Shown here: positions 16,595-25,780 of the stretch, in pieces
Layout of the letters: each line of letters starts with the position of its first letter
Position numbering within the stretch: position 1 is the stretch's first letter
DNA from: Chloroflexota bacterium
GTDB taxonomy: Bacteria; Chloroflexota; Anaerolineae; B4-G1
Reading direction: 5' to 3'
Assembly: GCA_024232355.1 (NCBI GenBank)
Contig: JAAEPW010000972.1
Location: forward strand, 9,346 to 73,345
Length of the DNA stretch: 64,000 nucleotides
Notes under the pieces: generated by a model
The model's input: the letters and a program-made list of their open reading frames with translations, nothing else
Told to the model about the DNA's origin: nothing
The model's database searches: none
Made by a program: the position numbers and the translations under genes

Positions 16595-17986
16595 ATGGCA
16601 AAGCTTAAAAAAAGCATGTTTCGCGAGTATGATCTTCGCGGACAGGTAAACGATGAACAAATCAACGAGCGCAGCATCGACATCATCACAAAAGCTTATG
16701 GAACAATGCTCCGCAAGCGCGATATAGACATCGCCGTGATTGGGCACGATTATCGAAAAACTTCCGAGTGGATCACCCAAGCAGCAATCAAGGGACTTTT
16801 GTCAACTGGCGTAAACGTCATTAATTTGGGGATGGTATTGACCCCTATGATGTACTCGGCTCAGTACCAATATCAATCAAAAGGGGGTGTAATGGTCACA
16901 GCATCCCATAACCCGATCGGCTGGAGTGGATTCAAGCTCGCCCTGGGGCAGTCGTATACGCTGGGGCCGGTTGAAATGGAAGAACTATATCAACTAACGG
17001 TCAGCGAAGAGTTTGCTACCGGAAGTGGCACGGTTCGTACTGGGGATTTCTTGGAAGACTATTTGGCCGACATGTTAAAGCGGGTCAACATTACACAGCC
17101 TATTCGCGTGGTGGTAAATGCTGGCAATGGCACACCAGGCCCCATCGTCCCCCTGGCTTTACGAAAAGCAGGTTGCGAAGTCATCGACCTTTACACGGAC
17201 CTGGACTGGGATTTCCCACACTATTATCCCAATCCCGCGCTGGTCGAAATGATGGAGGATACAGGAAAAAAGGTCGTAGAGGCAAAAGCGGACATTGGAT
17301 TCGCGCTCGATGGCGATGGCGACCGGCTTGGGGTAACCAATGAACACGGAGAAGTCGTCTGGCCAGACCGGTATCTGATCTTGCTGGCAAGGCAGATTTT
17401 AGAGGAACATCCGGGGGCCAAAGTCATTTTCGACGTCAAGTGTTCCCAGGCGCTGCCAGAAGATATCGAGGCACATGGCGGAACACCCATTATGTGGAAG
17501 ACCGGTCACTCGTACATCAAGCAAAAACTGTGGGCAGAAAAAGCCCCGCTGGCGGGAGAGATGAGCGGTCACATCTTTTTCGGTCCACCAGACTATTATG
17601 GATTTGACGATGCGGTATTCACGGCCTTGAAACTGGCCGAGTTTGTGTCGCGCCGTAAAGAACCGATGTCTGCCCTCATCGATCAGACACCATACTATAT
17701 CTCGACACCAACCTTCCAGGTGGCCTGCGCCGACGAGATCAAGTATGAGGTGGTTGACAAATTGACCCAAGAGTTCAAGGATGAAGGATACGACGTCATC
17801 GACATTAATGGCGCGCGGGTCAACTTTGAGGGTGGATGGGGATTGGTCAGGGCATCGTCCAATTTGCCCGTCCTGGTTATGCGGTTCGAGGCCAAGACCG
17901 AAGAACGTAAAGAAGAGTTGGTATCGCTCTTTCGGGAAAAGTTTGCCAAGTACCCAGAAATCGGAACAGAGTGGGAGAGTGGATAA
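16595..17986 (+). CDS. Phosphomannomutase/phosphoglucomutase
   Basis: 463 residues from the ATG at 16595, which has GGAGG eight bases upstream; the longer frame from 16550 overlaps the previous gene. N-terminus KSMFREYDLRG, phosphoserine loop VTASHNPIGWSGFKL (Ser104), metal loop LDGDGDRLG and GEMSGHIFF identify an alpha-D-phosphohexomutase of the ManB/AlgC type, interconverting mannose-6-P and mannose-1-P (and possibly the glucose forms). It is a different subfamily from the GlmM upstream, and fits GDP-mannose supply for gmd. Confidence 0.9.
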   Translation: MAKLKKSMFREYDLRGQVNDEQINERSIDIITKAYGTMLRKRDIDIAVIGHDYRKTSEWITQAAIKGLLSTGVNVINLGMVLTPMMYSAQYQYQSKGGVMVTASHNPIGWSGFKLALGQSYTLGPVEMEELYQLTVSEEFATGSGTVRTGDFLEDYLADMLKRVNITQPIRVVVNAGNGTPGPIVPLALRKAGCEVIDLYTDLDWDFPHYYPNPALVEMMEDTGKKVVEAKADIGFALDGDGDRLGVTNEHGEVVWPDRYLILLARQILEEHPGAKVIFDVKCSQALPEDIEAHGGTPIMWKTGHSYIKQKLWAEKAPLAGEMSGHIFFGPPDYYGFDDAVFTALKLAEFVSRRKEPMSALIDQTPYYISTPTFQVACADEIKYEVVDKLTQEFKDEGYDVIDINGARVNFEGGWGLVRASSNLPVLVMRFEAKTEERKEELVSLFREKFAKYPEIGTEWESG

Positions 17987-18006
17987 ATATCATCCCATTT
18001 TTGCCT

Positions 18007-18030
18007 GGCCTGGATCATCGGATCCAGGCC
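18007..18030 (+). terminator. Perfect hairpin between phosphohexomutase and tatD
   Basis: GGCCTGGATC and GATCCAGGCC form a 10-base stem with loop ATCG, 21 bases after the stop codon. No T-run follows (CTACCG), so it may be an RNA-stabilising or weak terminating hairpin rather than a full stop. Confidence 0.45.
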
Positions 18031-18056
18031 CTACCGTGATAGGATTGACATAGACA

Positions 18057-18818
18057 ATGCACCTGATTGACTCCCACGCCCACTTGGACTTTCGACAGTT
18101 CAATCACGACCGTGATGCAGTGATCAGACAAGCACGGGAAGCGGGGCTAGTCGCCATCATCAACATTGGGACGAGTTCAAGTTCCAGCCGGACGACGGTG
18201 GCGCTGGCCGAGCAGTACGACTTTATTTACGCCACCGTAGGAGTACATCCCCACGACGCGAAAATGGTCACTCCAAAGGTACTAGATGAACTGCGCGCGC
18301 TGGCCCGTCATCCAAAGGTCGTCGCGGTGGGTGAGATCGGTCTGGACTATTACCGCGACCGCTCGCCACGACCGGTCCAGCGACAGGCCTTTGCCGATCA
18401 ACTGGCGCTGGCAACAGAATTAGGACTGCCGGTGGTGGTCCACAGCCGCGAGGCCGACGACGACGTGATCGCGGCGCTGCGCGGGTGGGAGGGAACCGGT
18501 GTGCTGCATTCCTACTCGGCCGGGCCCAAGCGGTTGGACGAGGTGTTGGGACTTGGGTTTTTCGTCAGCATCTCTGGCCCCGTGACTTTTCCAAAAGCGA
18601 GCGCCCTGCGGACGGTGGCAGCGACCGTGCTGTTGGATCGACTGTTGGTCGAAACCGACTGCCCCTTTCTGACACCCAAGCCATACCGGGGACGACGCAA
18701 CCAACCGGCTTATGTGCAATACGTCGTCGAGGAAATAGCCCGCGCCCGAAATATGCCGGTGGAAACAGTTGCCCAAGCGACAGTGGATAACACCCGCCGT
18801 CTGTTTGACATTCCGTGA
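18057..18818 (+). CDS. tatD: TatD-family metal-dependent hydrolase
   Basis: 253 residues. Metal ligands in order: HAHLD at the N-terminus, VGEIGLDYY, VVHSREADDD, the HSYSAGPKRL region and ETDCPFLTPKPYRG. TatD proteins are 3'-5' DNA/RNA exonucleases linked to DNA repair and RNA turnover. The length is normal and all metal residues are present. The polyprenyl synthase gene follows 13 bases later and is probably in the same transcript. Confidence 0.93.
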   Translation: MHLIDSHAHLDFRQFNHDRDAVIRQAREAGLVAIINIGTSSSSSRTTVALAEQYDFIYATVGVHPHDAKMVTPKVLDELRALARHPKVVAVGEIGLDYYRDRSPRPVQRQAFADQLALATELGLPVVVHSREADDDVIAALRGWEGTGVLHSYSAGPKRLDEVLGLGFFVSISGPVTFPKASALRTVAATVLLDRLLVETDCPFLTPKPYRGRRNQPAYVQYVVEEIARARNMPVETVAQATVDNTRRLFDIP

Positions 18819-18831
18819 GTGAGAGGTACTT

Positions 18832-19821
18832 TTGAAAGAGTTGTTTTTTATTGATCTGGTTCGTGATGACCTAGAACGGGTAGAGGCTCTTTTGCGAGAG
18901 CACTACTCTGGTCAGCACCGCAAGCAAAGCGACGTTATCCGCGTGGCGGTAGACCATCTGGTGACCGGCGGAGGAAAGCGACTTCGGCCAGCGTTGGTGC
19001 TTCTCTCCGCTTACCTATGCGAGGCAAAACTGGAGCAGGCGGTCTTTGCAGCCGCTGCCGTAGAGATGCTGCACACAGCAACCCTAATTCACGATGATTT
19101 GATTGATGGAGCGCTGGTACGTCGGGGAACGGAGACATTGAACGCCAATTGGTCGCCCAGCGCCACCGTACTCACCGGCGACTATGTCTTTGCCTACGCC
19201 GCGTATTTGGCTGCCAAAGCTGACAACGTCCGGTTGATGCAACGTTTTTCCGAGACACTGATGATCATTTGCGATGGCGAGGTTCAGCAAATGTTCAATG
19301 GGCGGGGCAGTCAGATTAGTCTTCAGAAATACGAACAGCGCATCTATGCAAAAACGGCATCATTGATTGCCATGTCCGCCGAAGCCGGCCCCATCTTGGC
19401 TGGCGCCGAGGAAAAGACGATAGAGGCGCTGCGAGTCTATGGAGAACAATTGGGGCTGGCTTTCCAGATCGTGGACGATGTACTGGACTTTGTAGCCGAT
19501 GAGGACACATTGGGCAAGCCGGTGGGAAGCGATTTGCGGCAAGGACTGATCACGCTGCCATCAGTATTATTTCTGCAGATGGAGCCCAAGCCGGGCAACA
19601 AGTTGCACACGGTCCGTCAGGCAATGCAAGGACACCCTTCTCAAGAGTTGGTACAACAAGCCGTGCAAGCTGTGGTTGAATCCCCGGCCATCGAGCAGGC
19701 ATTGGAGGTGGCACAGCAGCACGCAGACCGGGCCAAGGAAACGTTGAATGAATTCAAAAGTTCTCCTTATAAAGCGGCTCTTTTGGAGCTAGCCGATTTC
19801 ACCGTGCGTCGTCGCTTCTGA
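18832..19821 (+). CDS. Trans-polyprenyl diphosphate synthase
   Basis: 329 residues from a TTG start with GAGAGG just upstream. GGGKRLRP (47-53), the first aspartate-rich motif DDLID (88-92) and the second one in QIVDDVLDF are intact. The residues before the first motif are small-to-medium (MLHTATLIH), as in long-chain synthases such as hepta-, octa- or nonaprenyl diphosphate synthase. The product would be a menaquinone or lipid-carrier side chain; the exact chain length cannot be read from sequence. Confidence 0.9.
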   Translation: MKELFFIDLVRDDLERVEALLREHYSGQHRKQSDVIRVAVDHLVTGGGKRLRPALVLLSAYLCEAKLEQAVFAAAAVEMLHTATLIHDDLIDGALVRRGTETLNANWSPSATVLTGDYVFAYAAYLAAKADNVRLMQRFSETLMIICDGEVQQMFNGRGSQISLQKYEQRIYAKTASLIAMSAEAGPILAGAEEKTIEALRVYGEQLGLAFQIVDDVLDFVADEDTLGKPVGSDLRQGLITLPSVLFLQMEPKPGNKLHTVRQAMQGHPSQELVQQAVQAVVESPAIEQALEVAQQHADRAKETLNEFKSSPYKAALLELADFTVRRRF

Positions 19822-19837
19822 CCCCGGCTACCCCTTA

Positions 19838-20764
19838 ATGATGGTAGACTTTTCTATCGTAATCGTCAGTTGGAATGTGTGCGATCTCCTGCAACGCTGC
19901 CTGCACTCGATCTTGGATTCTCCTCTCTCCATTTCCAGTCAAGTCATCGTCGTAGACAATGCTTCCATCGATGGCAGCGTCGAGATGGTACGGGCCAAAT
20001 TTCCCAACGTGCACATCATCGCCAACACTGAGAATCGGGGGTTTCCATCCGGCAACAACCAAGGGATCAATGCTGCCCAAGGCCGGTACGTCTTTCTATT
20101 GAATCCTGACGCGGAGGTGGTCGGCGATGCGTTGGCAACGATGGTCGACTTTGCCGACGCGCACCAAGATGTGGGAGTCGTTGGACCTCAACTACTTAAC
20201 TCTGATGGCTCTATCCAACCATCCCGCCGCCGCCTCCCCACCCTGGCGACCGCCTTCTTCGAGTCCACCTGGCTCCAGCCCTATGCGCCGCGCCGTCTGC
20301 TGGATCACTATTATGCTCACGACCAGCCTGACGATGCGATACAGGACGTGGACTGGGTCAAGGGAGCGGCCTTGATGGCCCGGCGGGAAGGAATCGAGCA
20401 AGTGGGGTTGATCGATGAGCGTTTCTTCATGTACTCGGAGGAACTGGATTGGTGCCGCCGGTTTCGGGACGCTGACTGGCGGGTCGTCTATCTGCCCACT
20501 GCGCAAGTCATCCATCACGAGGGAAAAAGCAGCGAGCAAGTGCTGCCTGCACGTCACATTCACTTTCAAACCAGCAAGGTGCGTTACTTTCAGAAATACC
20601 ACGGGCGCTTTGTGGCAAAAGTATTGCGTCTCTTCCTGCTGGGCAATTACGTCTGGCAGTTGGGGCTAGAGGGGGCCAAGTGGTTGCTTGGGCATCGACG
20701 CCCCTTACGCTCCCAGCGGGTGGCTACCTACTGGCAGGTAATCCGCTCAGGGCTCCGTCCCTGA
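19838..20764 (+). CDS. Family 2 glycosyltransferase, rhamnosyltransferase-like
   Basis: 308 residues. GT-A fold motifs: SIVIVSWNVCDLLQRCL, VVDNASIDGS, LLNPDAEV (DxD-like) and the acceptor loop MYSEELDWCRRFRDADW. The pattern is that of WbbL-type dTDP/GDP-rhamnosyltransferases that extend cell-surface polysaccharides. A moderately hydrophobic C-terminal stretch (LRLFLLGNYVWQLGLEG) could bind the membrane. It fits the GDP-deoxyhexose genes upstream. The sugar donor is inferred, not shown. Confidence 0.88.
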   Translation: MMVDFSIVIVSWNVCDLLQRCLHSILDSPLSISSQVIVVDNASIDGSVEMVRAKFPNVHIIANTENRGFPSGNNQGINAAQGRYVFLLNPDAEVVGDALATMVDFADAHQDVGVVGPQLLNSDGSIQPSRRRLPTLATAFFESTWLQPYAPRRLLDHYYAHDQPDDAIQDVDWVKGAALMARREGIEQVGLIDERFFMYSEELDWCRRFRDADWRVVYLPTAQVIHHEGKSSEQVLPARHIHFQTSKVRYFQKYHGRFVAKVLRLFLLGNYVWQLGLEGAKWLLGHRRPLRSQRVATYWQVIRSGLRP

Positions 20765-20779
20765 TTACGAGGTCAAGCT

Positions 20780-21946
20780 ATGAAAATTGGACTGATTACG
20801 GGCGAATACCCTCCGATGCAAGGGGGAGTGGGCGATTTCACGCACGAGTTGGGAAAAGCGTTGGTAGAGCTAGAACAAGAGGTGCATGTGCTCACGACCA
20901 AATCGCCAGCATCGGACTCGGACTTGGACTCGCAAATCACCGTGCACCGCGCGATAGACAACTGGGGCTGGGGATGCTGGAGGCAAATATTGACGTTGGC
21001 ACAAGAGTTAGAGCTAGAGATGCTCAACGTGCAATACCAAGCCGCCGCTTATGGGATGCATCCGGCGATCAACTTTGTACCTCGCCGCCAAAACCGTCCG
21101 CCAGTAGTCGTCACCTTTCACGACCTCAAAGTGCCCTATCTATTCCCCAAGGCCGGCCCATTACGCTGGCAAGTCGTGCGAATGCTGGCTCGCCGGGCCG
21201 AAAGGATCATTGTCACCAATCAAGAAGATTACGTCCAGTTAGAGCCAGAATTTTCCTACAAGCGCTTGAGCTTGATCCCGATTGGCAGCAACATCCCTGT
21301 TGCCCCTCCATCAGGATACAGCCGGGATGCCGAGCGGGGTCGCTGGGGAGTGGGCGCAGATGACGTCCTGCTGGGCTACTTTGGTTTCTTGAACGAGAGC
21401 AAAGGAGGGGAAGAACTGATGCAAGCGCTGGCCCTCCTGGTGGAACAAGAAGGGGCGAGCGACCGCGGCAGTCACCATCACCTCTTGATGATCGGGGGTC
21501 GAGTGGGTAGTTCTGACCCCACCAACCAGACGTATGCAGATCGAGTAGAGAGCCTGATTTCCAAACTGGGAATAGAGGAACGGGTTCACTGGACTGGATA
21601 CTCGTATCCCAAAAGCGTTTCTGCGGGAATGCTGGCAATGGATATGTGTGTGCTGCCGTACCGGGACGGCGTTTCCTTCCGGCGTGGGACGTTGCACGCT
21701 TGTCTGGTTCACGGGCGGGCAGTGATTACTACCTATCCAGCGATACCGCTGCCAGAAGCACAGGATGGGGTCAACATGCTGTTGGTGCAACCACGAGATC
21801 CACAAGGGTTAGCCGAAGCAGTCACACGATTGACTTGCGATCCAGCGCTACAAAAGCAACTGGAGGCAGGCGCAACATCGCTGGCATCCGAGTTCACGTG
21901 GGAGCGGATCGCCCGCCATACAGCGGCATTGTTCAGGAGAATTTAG
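20780..21946 (+). CDS. Family 4 glycosyltransferase
   Basis: 388 residues. N-terminal domain GLITGEYPPMQGGVGDFTHELGKAL and C-terminal GT-B domain with GYFGFLNESKGGEELMQAL and PYRDGVSFRRGTL. The usual EAMA-type E-x7-E stretch of GT4 proteins is modified here to SFRRGTLHACLVHG, so the nucleotide-sugar site is not the standard one. It is cytoplasmic or peripheral to the membrane. It is followed after one base by the polytopic glycosyltransferase gene, implying one transcript. Confidence 0.85.
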   Translation: MKIGLITGEYPPMQGGVGDFTHELGKALVELEQEVHVLTTKSPASDSDLDSQITVHRAIDNWGWGCWRQILTLAQELELEMLNVQYQAAAYGMHPAINFVPRRQNRPPVVVTFHDLKVPYLFPKAGPLRWQVVRMLARRAERIIVTNQEDYVQLEPEFSYKRLSLIPIGSNIPVAPPSGYSRDAERGRWGVGADDVLLGYFGFLNESKGGEELMQALALLVEQEGASDRGSHHHLLMIGGRVGSSDPTNQTYADRVESLISKLGIEERVHWTGYSYPKSVSAGMLAMDMCVLPYRDGVSFRRGTLHACLVHGRAVITTYPAIPLPEAQDGVNMLLVQPRDPQGLAEAVTRLTCDPALQKQLEAGATSLASEFTWERIARHTAALFRRI

Positions 21947-21947
21947 C

Positions 21948-24188
21948 GTGAATCACCGCACCGAGCGAACGATCCTGACCTTGATTCTGATCTTTTTTAC
22001 CATCCTGGGCATCACCTATAGCATCGTCGTTCCACCCTTTGAAGCATCCGACGAACTGTGGCACTATCCAATGGTAAAGTACATCGCCGATCACTGGACC
22101 TTGCCGGTGCAGGAGCCTGGCGTCGAGACGCCGTGGCGGCAAGAGGGAAGCCAACCGCCGCTCTACTATGCCCTGGCCGCCGCCGCCACTTTTTGGATCG
22201 ACACGTCGGATATGGACGTCGTCCGGCACATCAACCGCCACGCGGACAACGGCGTCGCCACGCCCGATGGCAACACCAACCTGATCGTCCATCATCCGGT
22301 GCGCGAGGCTTTTCCCTGGCGCGGAACCATTCTGGCAATCCACCTGATCCGTATTCTCTCCGTGCTAATGGGCACAGTCGCCGTCTACCTGACCTACCTC
22401 ATCGCGCGCGAGGTGCTGCCCGACCAGCCGGGTCTGGCTCTGGGCACGGCTGCCATCCACGCGTTCACGCCGATGTACGTTTTCATCTCCGGTTCGGTCA
22501 ACAACGACAACCTAGTAGTGCCGCTATCCAACTTGGGCCTGCTGATGCTGCTCCGCCTGGCGCGCCAACGCGAATGGACGCCCCGGCAATCGTTGATCCG
22601 CTATATCAGACTGGGCATCGTGCTGGGCCTGGCCGCATTGACCAAAACCAGTGCACTGGCACTCGCCGTGTTGACGGCACTGGTCGTCACAGTGCGAGCG
22701 GTGCGCCGCCGATCTTGGACCGAATTCTTGATGGGCGGATTCGCCACCCTGCTGCCAATGTTGGCCGTCGCCGGTTGGTGGTTCCTGCGCAATCTACAAC
22801 TCTACGGCGATCTCACGGGTTTCAACCTCTTTTTCGAGGTGCTGGGCACGCGAGAGATACCGGCAGACGTAGCCCAAATGTGGCGAGAGCGCTACAGCTT
22901 TGCCGCTGGCTACTGGGGCAACTTTGGCGGCCTCAACGTCCCAATGCCGGCCTGGGTCTATGGCACACTCAACACACTGGCTATCCTGGCGGCAATCGGG
23001 CTGATCGTCGGGCTAGTCAAATCTCGAAACTCGAATCTCAAATCTCAAATCCTGCCATTTCTCATCTGCGTTCTTTGGGGACTTGGCATCCTCCTGCCCT
23101 GGCTGTTGTGGTGGGCGCGCATCACATGGTCATCTCAGGGACGGCTGGTGTTCACCGCGATCTCGACCTGGGCGCTTTTGCTGGCGCTAGGGCTGGCAGG
23201 ATGGCTTCCCCGACGTTGGGGACAGTGGGCAGTGGGCGCTTTTGCTCTGTTGCTGCTGGGGTTGTCGCTAGCTGCGCCCATCGCCTGGATCAAGCCCGCC
23301 TACGCGCTACCAAAGCCACTGACCGACACCCAGGCAGCCGCGATTCCTCACAAAGTCCAAACCGACTTTGGCAGCGTGATGCAGCTGAGAGGATACAACT
23401 TGGAAACAACAACCACAGAGCCGGGAGGTCAAGTAGAGGTCACACTATACTGGCAAGCATTGGCCCCCGCCGACCAAGATTATACGGTCTTTGTGCAATT
23501 GCTGGGAGAGGGAGACCTACTGGTTGCGCAGCGAGACACCTTCCCCGGCCTGGGACGGCTCTCGACAACGTGGCTGGAGCCGGGATTTCGCTGGGCCGAC
23601 CGGTACGTATTGCAAGTGCCCGATACCGCCTACACGCCAGACACAGCCCAAATCCAGGTGGGATTGTACGATCCAATCACCGGTATGCGGCTCATAACAA
23701 CCAAAGAACAAGACAACGTGCGCTTTGGACAAGTTCAGGTCCGTGCTCGCCCCGGTGACGTTCCCAACCCGATCTCTGTTAACTTTGGCGATCGGATAGC
23801 GCTGATCGGATACGACCTTGACCAGCGAGTGGTAGACCCTGGTGAGATAGTCACGATGACGCTGCACTGGAAGTGTCTGCAAAAGATGAACACCAATTAC
23901 AACATCTCGGTACAATTCATAAATGCTGCACAAAACAAGGCTGCCCAGCACGACGGTTGGCCATTGGAAGGAGCCGCACCGACAGTCGCCTGGGAGCCGG
24001 GACAAACCCTTGTCGACACGTACGCACTGCCGATCCATCCAGACACCCAACCCGGAGTTTACGACGTGCGGGTAGTGGTGTACGCGCTTGGCGAAGATGG
24101 ACAGATCATACACCTGCCCACAGTTCCGGCGGGCGGGCAAATGCAAGCCAGCCACGTCACACTGACAACGATGAAAGTAGCGCCTTAG
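21948..24188 (+). CDS. Polytopic membrane glycosyltransferase (GT39/DUF2142-like)
   Basis: 746 residues, GTG start one base after the previous stop. About ten membrane helices fill residues 5-460. The first outside loop has EASDELWHYP and EGSQPPLYYALAA, the acidic catalytic loop of lipid-linked-sugar transferases (PMT/ArnT/DUF2142 type). Residues 470-746 form two beta-rich repeats (VEVTLYWQALAPADQDYTVF; VTMTLHWKCLQKMNTNYNIS), probably extracytoplasmic. It would move a sugar from a polyprenyl phosphate to an outside acceptor. A short run of near-repeats (NSNLKSQI, DNA about 23019-23051) looks like simple-sequence growth inside a cytoplasmic loop. Confidence 0.82.
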   Translation: MNHRTERTILTLILIFFTILGITYSIVVPPFEASDELWHYPMVKYIADHWTLPVQEPGVETPWRQEGSQPPLYYALAAAATFWIDTSDMDVVRHINRHADNGVATPDGNTNLIVHHPVREAFPWRGTILAIHLIRILSVLMGTVAVYLTYLIAREVLPDQPGLALGTAAIHAFTPMYVFISGSVNNDNLVVPLSNLGLLMLLRLARQREWTPRQSLIRYIRLGIVLGLAALTKTSALALAVLTALVVTVRAVRRRSWTEFLMGGFATLLPMLAVAGWWFLRNLQLYGDLTGFNLFFEVLGTREIPADVAQMWRERYSFAAGYWGNFGGLNVPMPAWVYGTLNTLAILAAIGLIVGLVKSRNSNLKSQILPFLICVLWGLGILLPWLLWWARITWSSQGRLVFTAISTWALLLALGLAGWLPRRWGQWAVGAFALLLLGLSLAAPIAWIKPAYALPKPLTDTQAAAIPHKVQTDFGSVMQLRGYNLETTTTEPGGQVEVTLYWQALAPADQDYTVFVQLLGEGDLLVAQRDTFPGLGRLSTTWLEPGFRWADRYVLQVPDTAYTPDTAQIQVGLYDPITGMRLITTKEQDNVRFGQVQVRARPGDVPNPISVNFGDRIALIGYDLDQRVVDPGEIVTMTLHWKCLQKMNTNYNISVQFINAAQNKAAQHDGWPLEGAAPTVAWEPGQTLVDTYALPIHPDTQPGVYDVRVVVYALGEDGQIIHLPTVPAGGQMQASHVTLTTMKVAP

Positions 24189-24220
24189 ACCTGCGAGGTT
24201 TTCTGAAACCTCGCAGGTCT
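24187..24220 (+). repeat. Perfect 15-base hairpin
   Basis: AGACCTGCGAGGTTT (24187-24201), loop TCTG, AAACCTCGCAGGTCT (24206-24220). It overlaps the last two bases of the upstream stop codon. The outer five bases on each side of the arm (AGACC and GGTTT) are the same as in the palindrome near hgcA, while the middle five differ. It could act as a terminator, though no T-run follows. Confidence 0.8.
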
Positions 24221-24239
24221 CGAAAGTAATGAGACAATC

Positions 24240-25382
24240 ATGCGAATCGGCATAGACTATACTGCAGCAGCCCGCCAACGGGCAGGAATCGGCCGCTACG
24301 CTCGCGAATTGGTGGCCGCCCTCCTCAAATCGGAGAGCGCGCATCAATACGCCATCTTTGGCGCTACCGGAGGATTGGAGAACAGCGATTGGAGAACAGA
24401 GATTCAGGGGAGTCGCGTTCAATTCCGCACCATCCCCCTCAGCGACGACTGGGTCGCGCGGCTATGGCACCGGCTGCGTCTCCCTATACCGGTCGAGACC
24501 ATCACCGGCCCCCTCGACATTTTCTACTCGCCCGATTTTGTGCTTCCTCCCACGCGCCGTGCCACGCGCACGCTGCTCACCGTCCACGATTTCTCGTTCC
24601 TCCATTATCCCGAACACTTTGTCCCCAAGCTGGTGAGTTACCTGAATCAAGTCGTGCCGCGCTCCGTGGCCCAGGCAGACCGGGTGCTGGCCGATTCTGA
24701 GGCCACCCGCGCCGACCTGATCAATCACCTGGGGACACCGCCGGAAAAGGTGGACGTACTCTATGGCGGCGTAGACCCTCGTTTCCATCCAAAGTCAGAG
24801 CCAGGGGAAGATGAACGACTCCGGAATCGCTATGGCATCGGCGCCCGCCCATACGTTTTCTCCGTCGGCACTATCCAGCCCCGCAAGAACTATGTTCGCC
24901 TGATACAAGCATTTGCTCAATTACAAACTCGCGGACTTGGAGACCTGCAACTCCTCATCGCCGGCGGACGGGGTTGGCTCTATGAGGACATTTTTGCAAA
25001 AGCAAAAAAGCACAGCGACTGCGTGCGCATCCTGGGCTTTGTGGACGATGCCGACCTGCCGGCCCTGTATCGCAACGCGGCGCTTTTCGCTTTCCCGTCG
25101 CTGTACGAGGGCCTTGGGTTTCCAGTTCTGGAGGCGATGGCCTGTGGCGTCCCGGCTATCACTTCGAACGTCTCATCACTGCCAGAAGTCGCGGGCGACG
25201 CGGCAATGTTGGTGGACCCGCTCGATGTGGATGATCTGGCCGAGGCAATGGCCCGTGTGTTGGAAAGTATCGGCTTGCGACAAGGAATGATCGAACGGGG
25301 GCTTGTTCAGGCAACCCGGTTCACTTGGGAACGGGCTGCGCGTCAACTCTTGAGCACGTTCGACGCGCTGAAAAGCACGTGA
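24240..25382 (+). CDS. Family 4 glycosyltransferase (mannosyltransferase-like)
   Basis: 380 residues. N-terminus [24 protein letters not shown] and C-terminal GT-B half with [48 protein letters not shown]; the E-x7-E nucleotide-sugar motif (EGLGFPVLE) is intact. This subfamily often transfers mannose or related sugars from GDP donors to polysaccharides. It has no membrane helix. It is separated from the previous gene only by the 15-base hairpin. Confidence 0.9.
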   Translation: MRIGIDYTAAARQRAGIGRYARELVAALLKSESAHQYAIFGATGGLENSDWRTEIQGSRVQFRTIPLSDDWVARLWHRLRLPIPVETITGPLDIFYSPDFVLPPTRRATRTLLTVHDFSFLHYPEHFVPKLVSYLNQVVPRSVAQADRVLADSEATRADLINHLGTPPEKVDVLYGGVDPRFHPKSEPGEDERLRNRYGIGARPYVFSVGTIQPRKNYVRLIQAFAQLQTRGLGDLQLLIAGGRGWLYEDIFAKAKKHSDCVRILGFVDDADLPALYRNAALFAFPSLYEGLGFPVLEAMACGVPAITSNVSSLPEVAGDAAMLVDPLDVDDLAEAMARVLESIGLRQGMIERGLVQATRFTWERAARQLLSTFDALKST

Positions 25383-25414
25383 CGCAACGAAATATCTAAC
25401 ACAATCGGAGATCT

Positions 25415-25777
25415 ATGGCTATGAAATTTATCTATTCTACAGTTGGCGATTGGGCCGCTTTGCTCGACGATAACAAAAGATTTCTCTTTGACACCAGAGG
25501 CGAGTGCATCGCCTGGCTCGACGGCAAGGAGGTCTTTACCCTCGATGGGATGTACGCGGGTTTTCTATCGGACGACGGGCGCGTCCTGCGCGAGCGCATT
25601 CGCAAGCAGCGACCACTCCGCCCGGTGCCCCCGATTCCTCCCCAGATCAAGCCGCCAGCCCGCGCGCCTCTACCACCTTATTTTTCCGAGCTGCCCTGGA
25701 ACCAGGTAGACGTCTTTGACGAAAACCCCGACGTCTTTAAATATGTCTCCGAACTGCGGCCTGATTGGGAGGACTGA
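25415..25777 (+). CDS. Small beta-rich protein of unknown function
   Basis: 120 residues. The first 60 consist of short strand-turn units (YSTVGDWAALL, LFDTRGECIAWL, VFTLDGMYAGFL, DDGRVLR) that resemble the repeated blades of a small beta-flower fold. A Pro-rich linker (about 66-88) and an acidic C-terminus follow. No signal peptide. GGAG lies 4 bases before the ATG. The assignment to a beta-flower family is a guess from the repeat pattern. Function unknown. Confidence 0.65.
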   Translation: MAMKFIYSTVGDWAALLDDNKRFLFDTRGECIAWLDGKEVFTLDGMYAGFLSDDGRVLRERIRKQRPLRPVPPIPPQIKPPARAPLPPYFSELPWNQVDVFDENPDVFKYVSELRPDWED

Positions 25778-25780
25778 CTT

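Noticed and set aside
22058..23758. Long alternative ORF of 566 codons on the plus strand
   Set aside because: It is a shadow of the DUF2142-like gene in another frame, with a composition rich in Arg, Ala and Gly and no recognisable fold.
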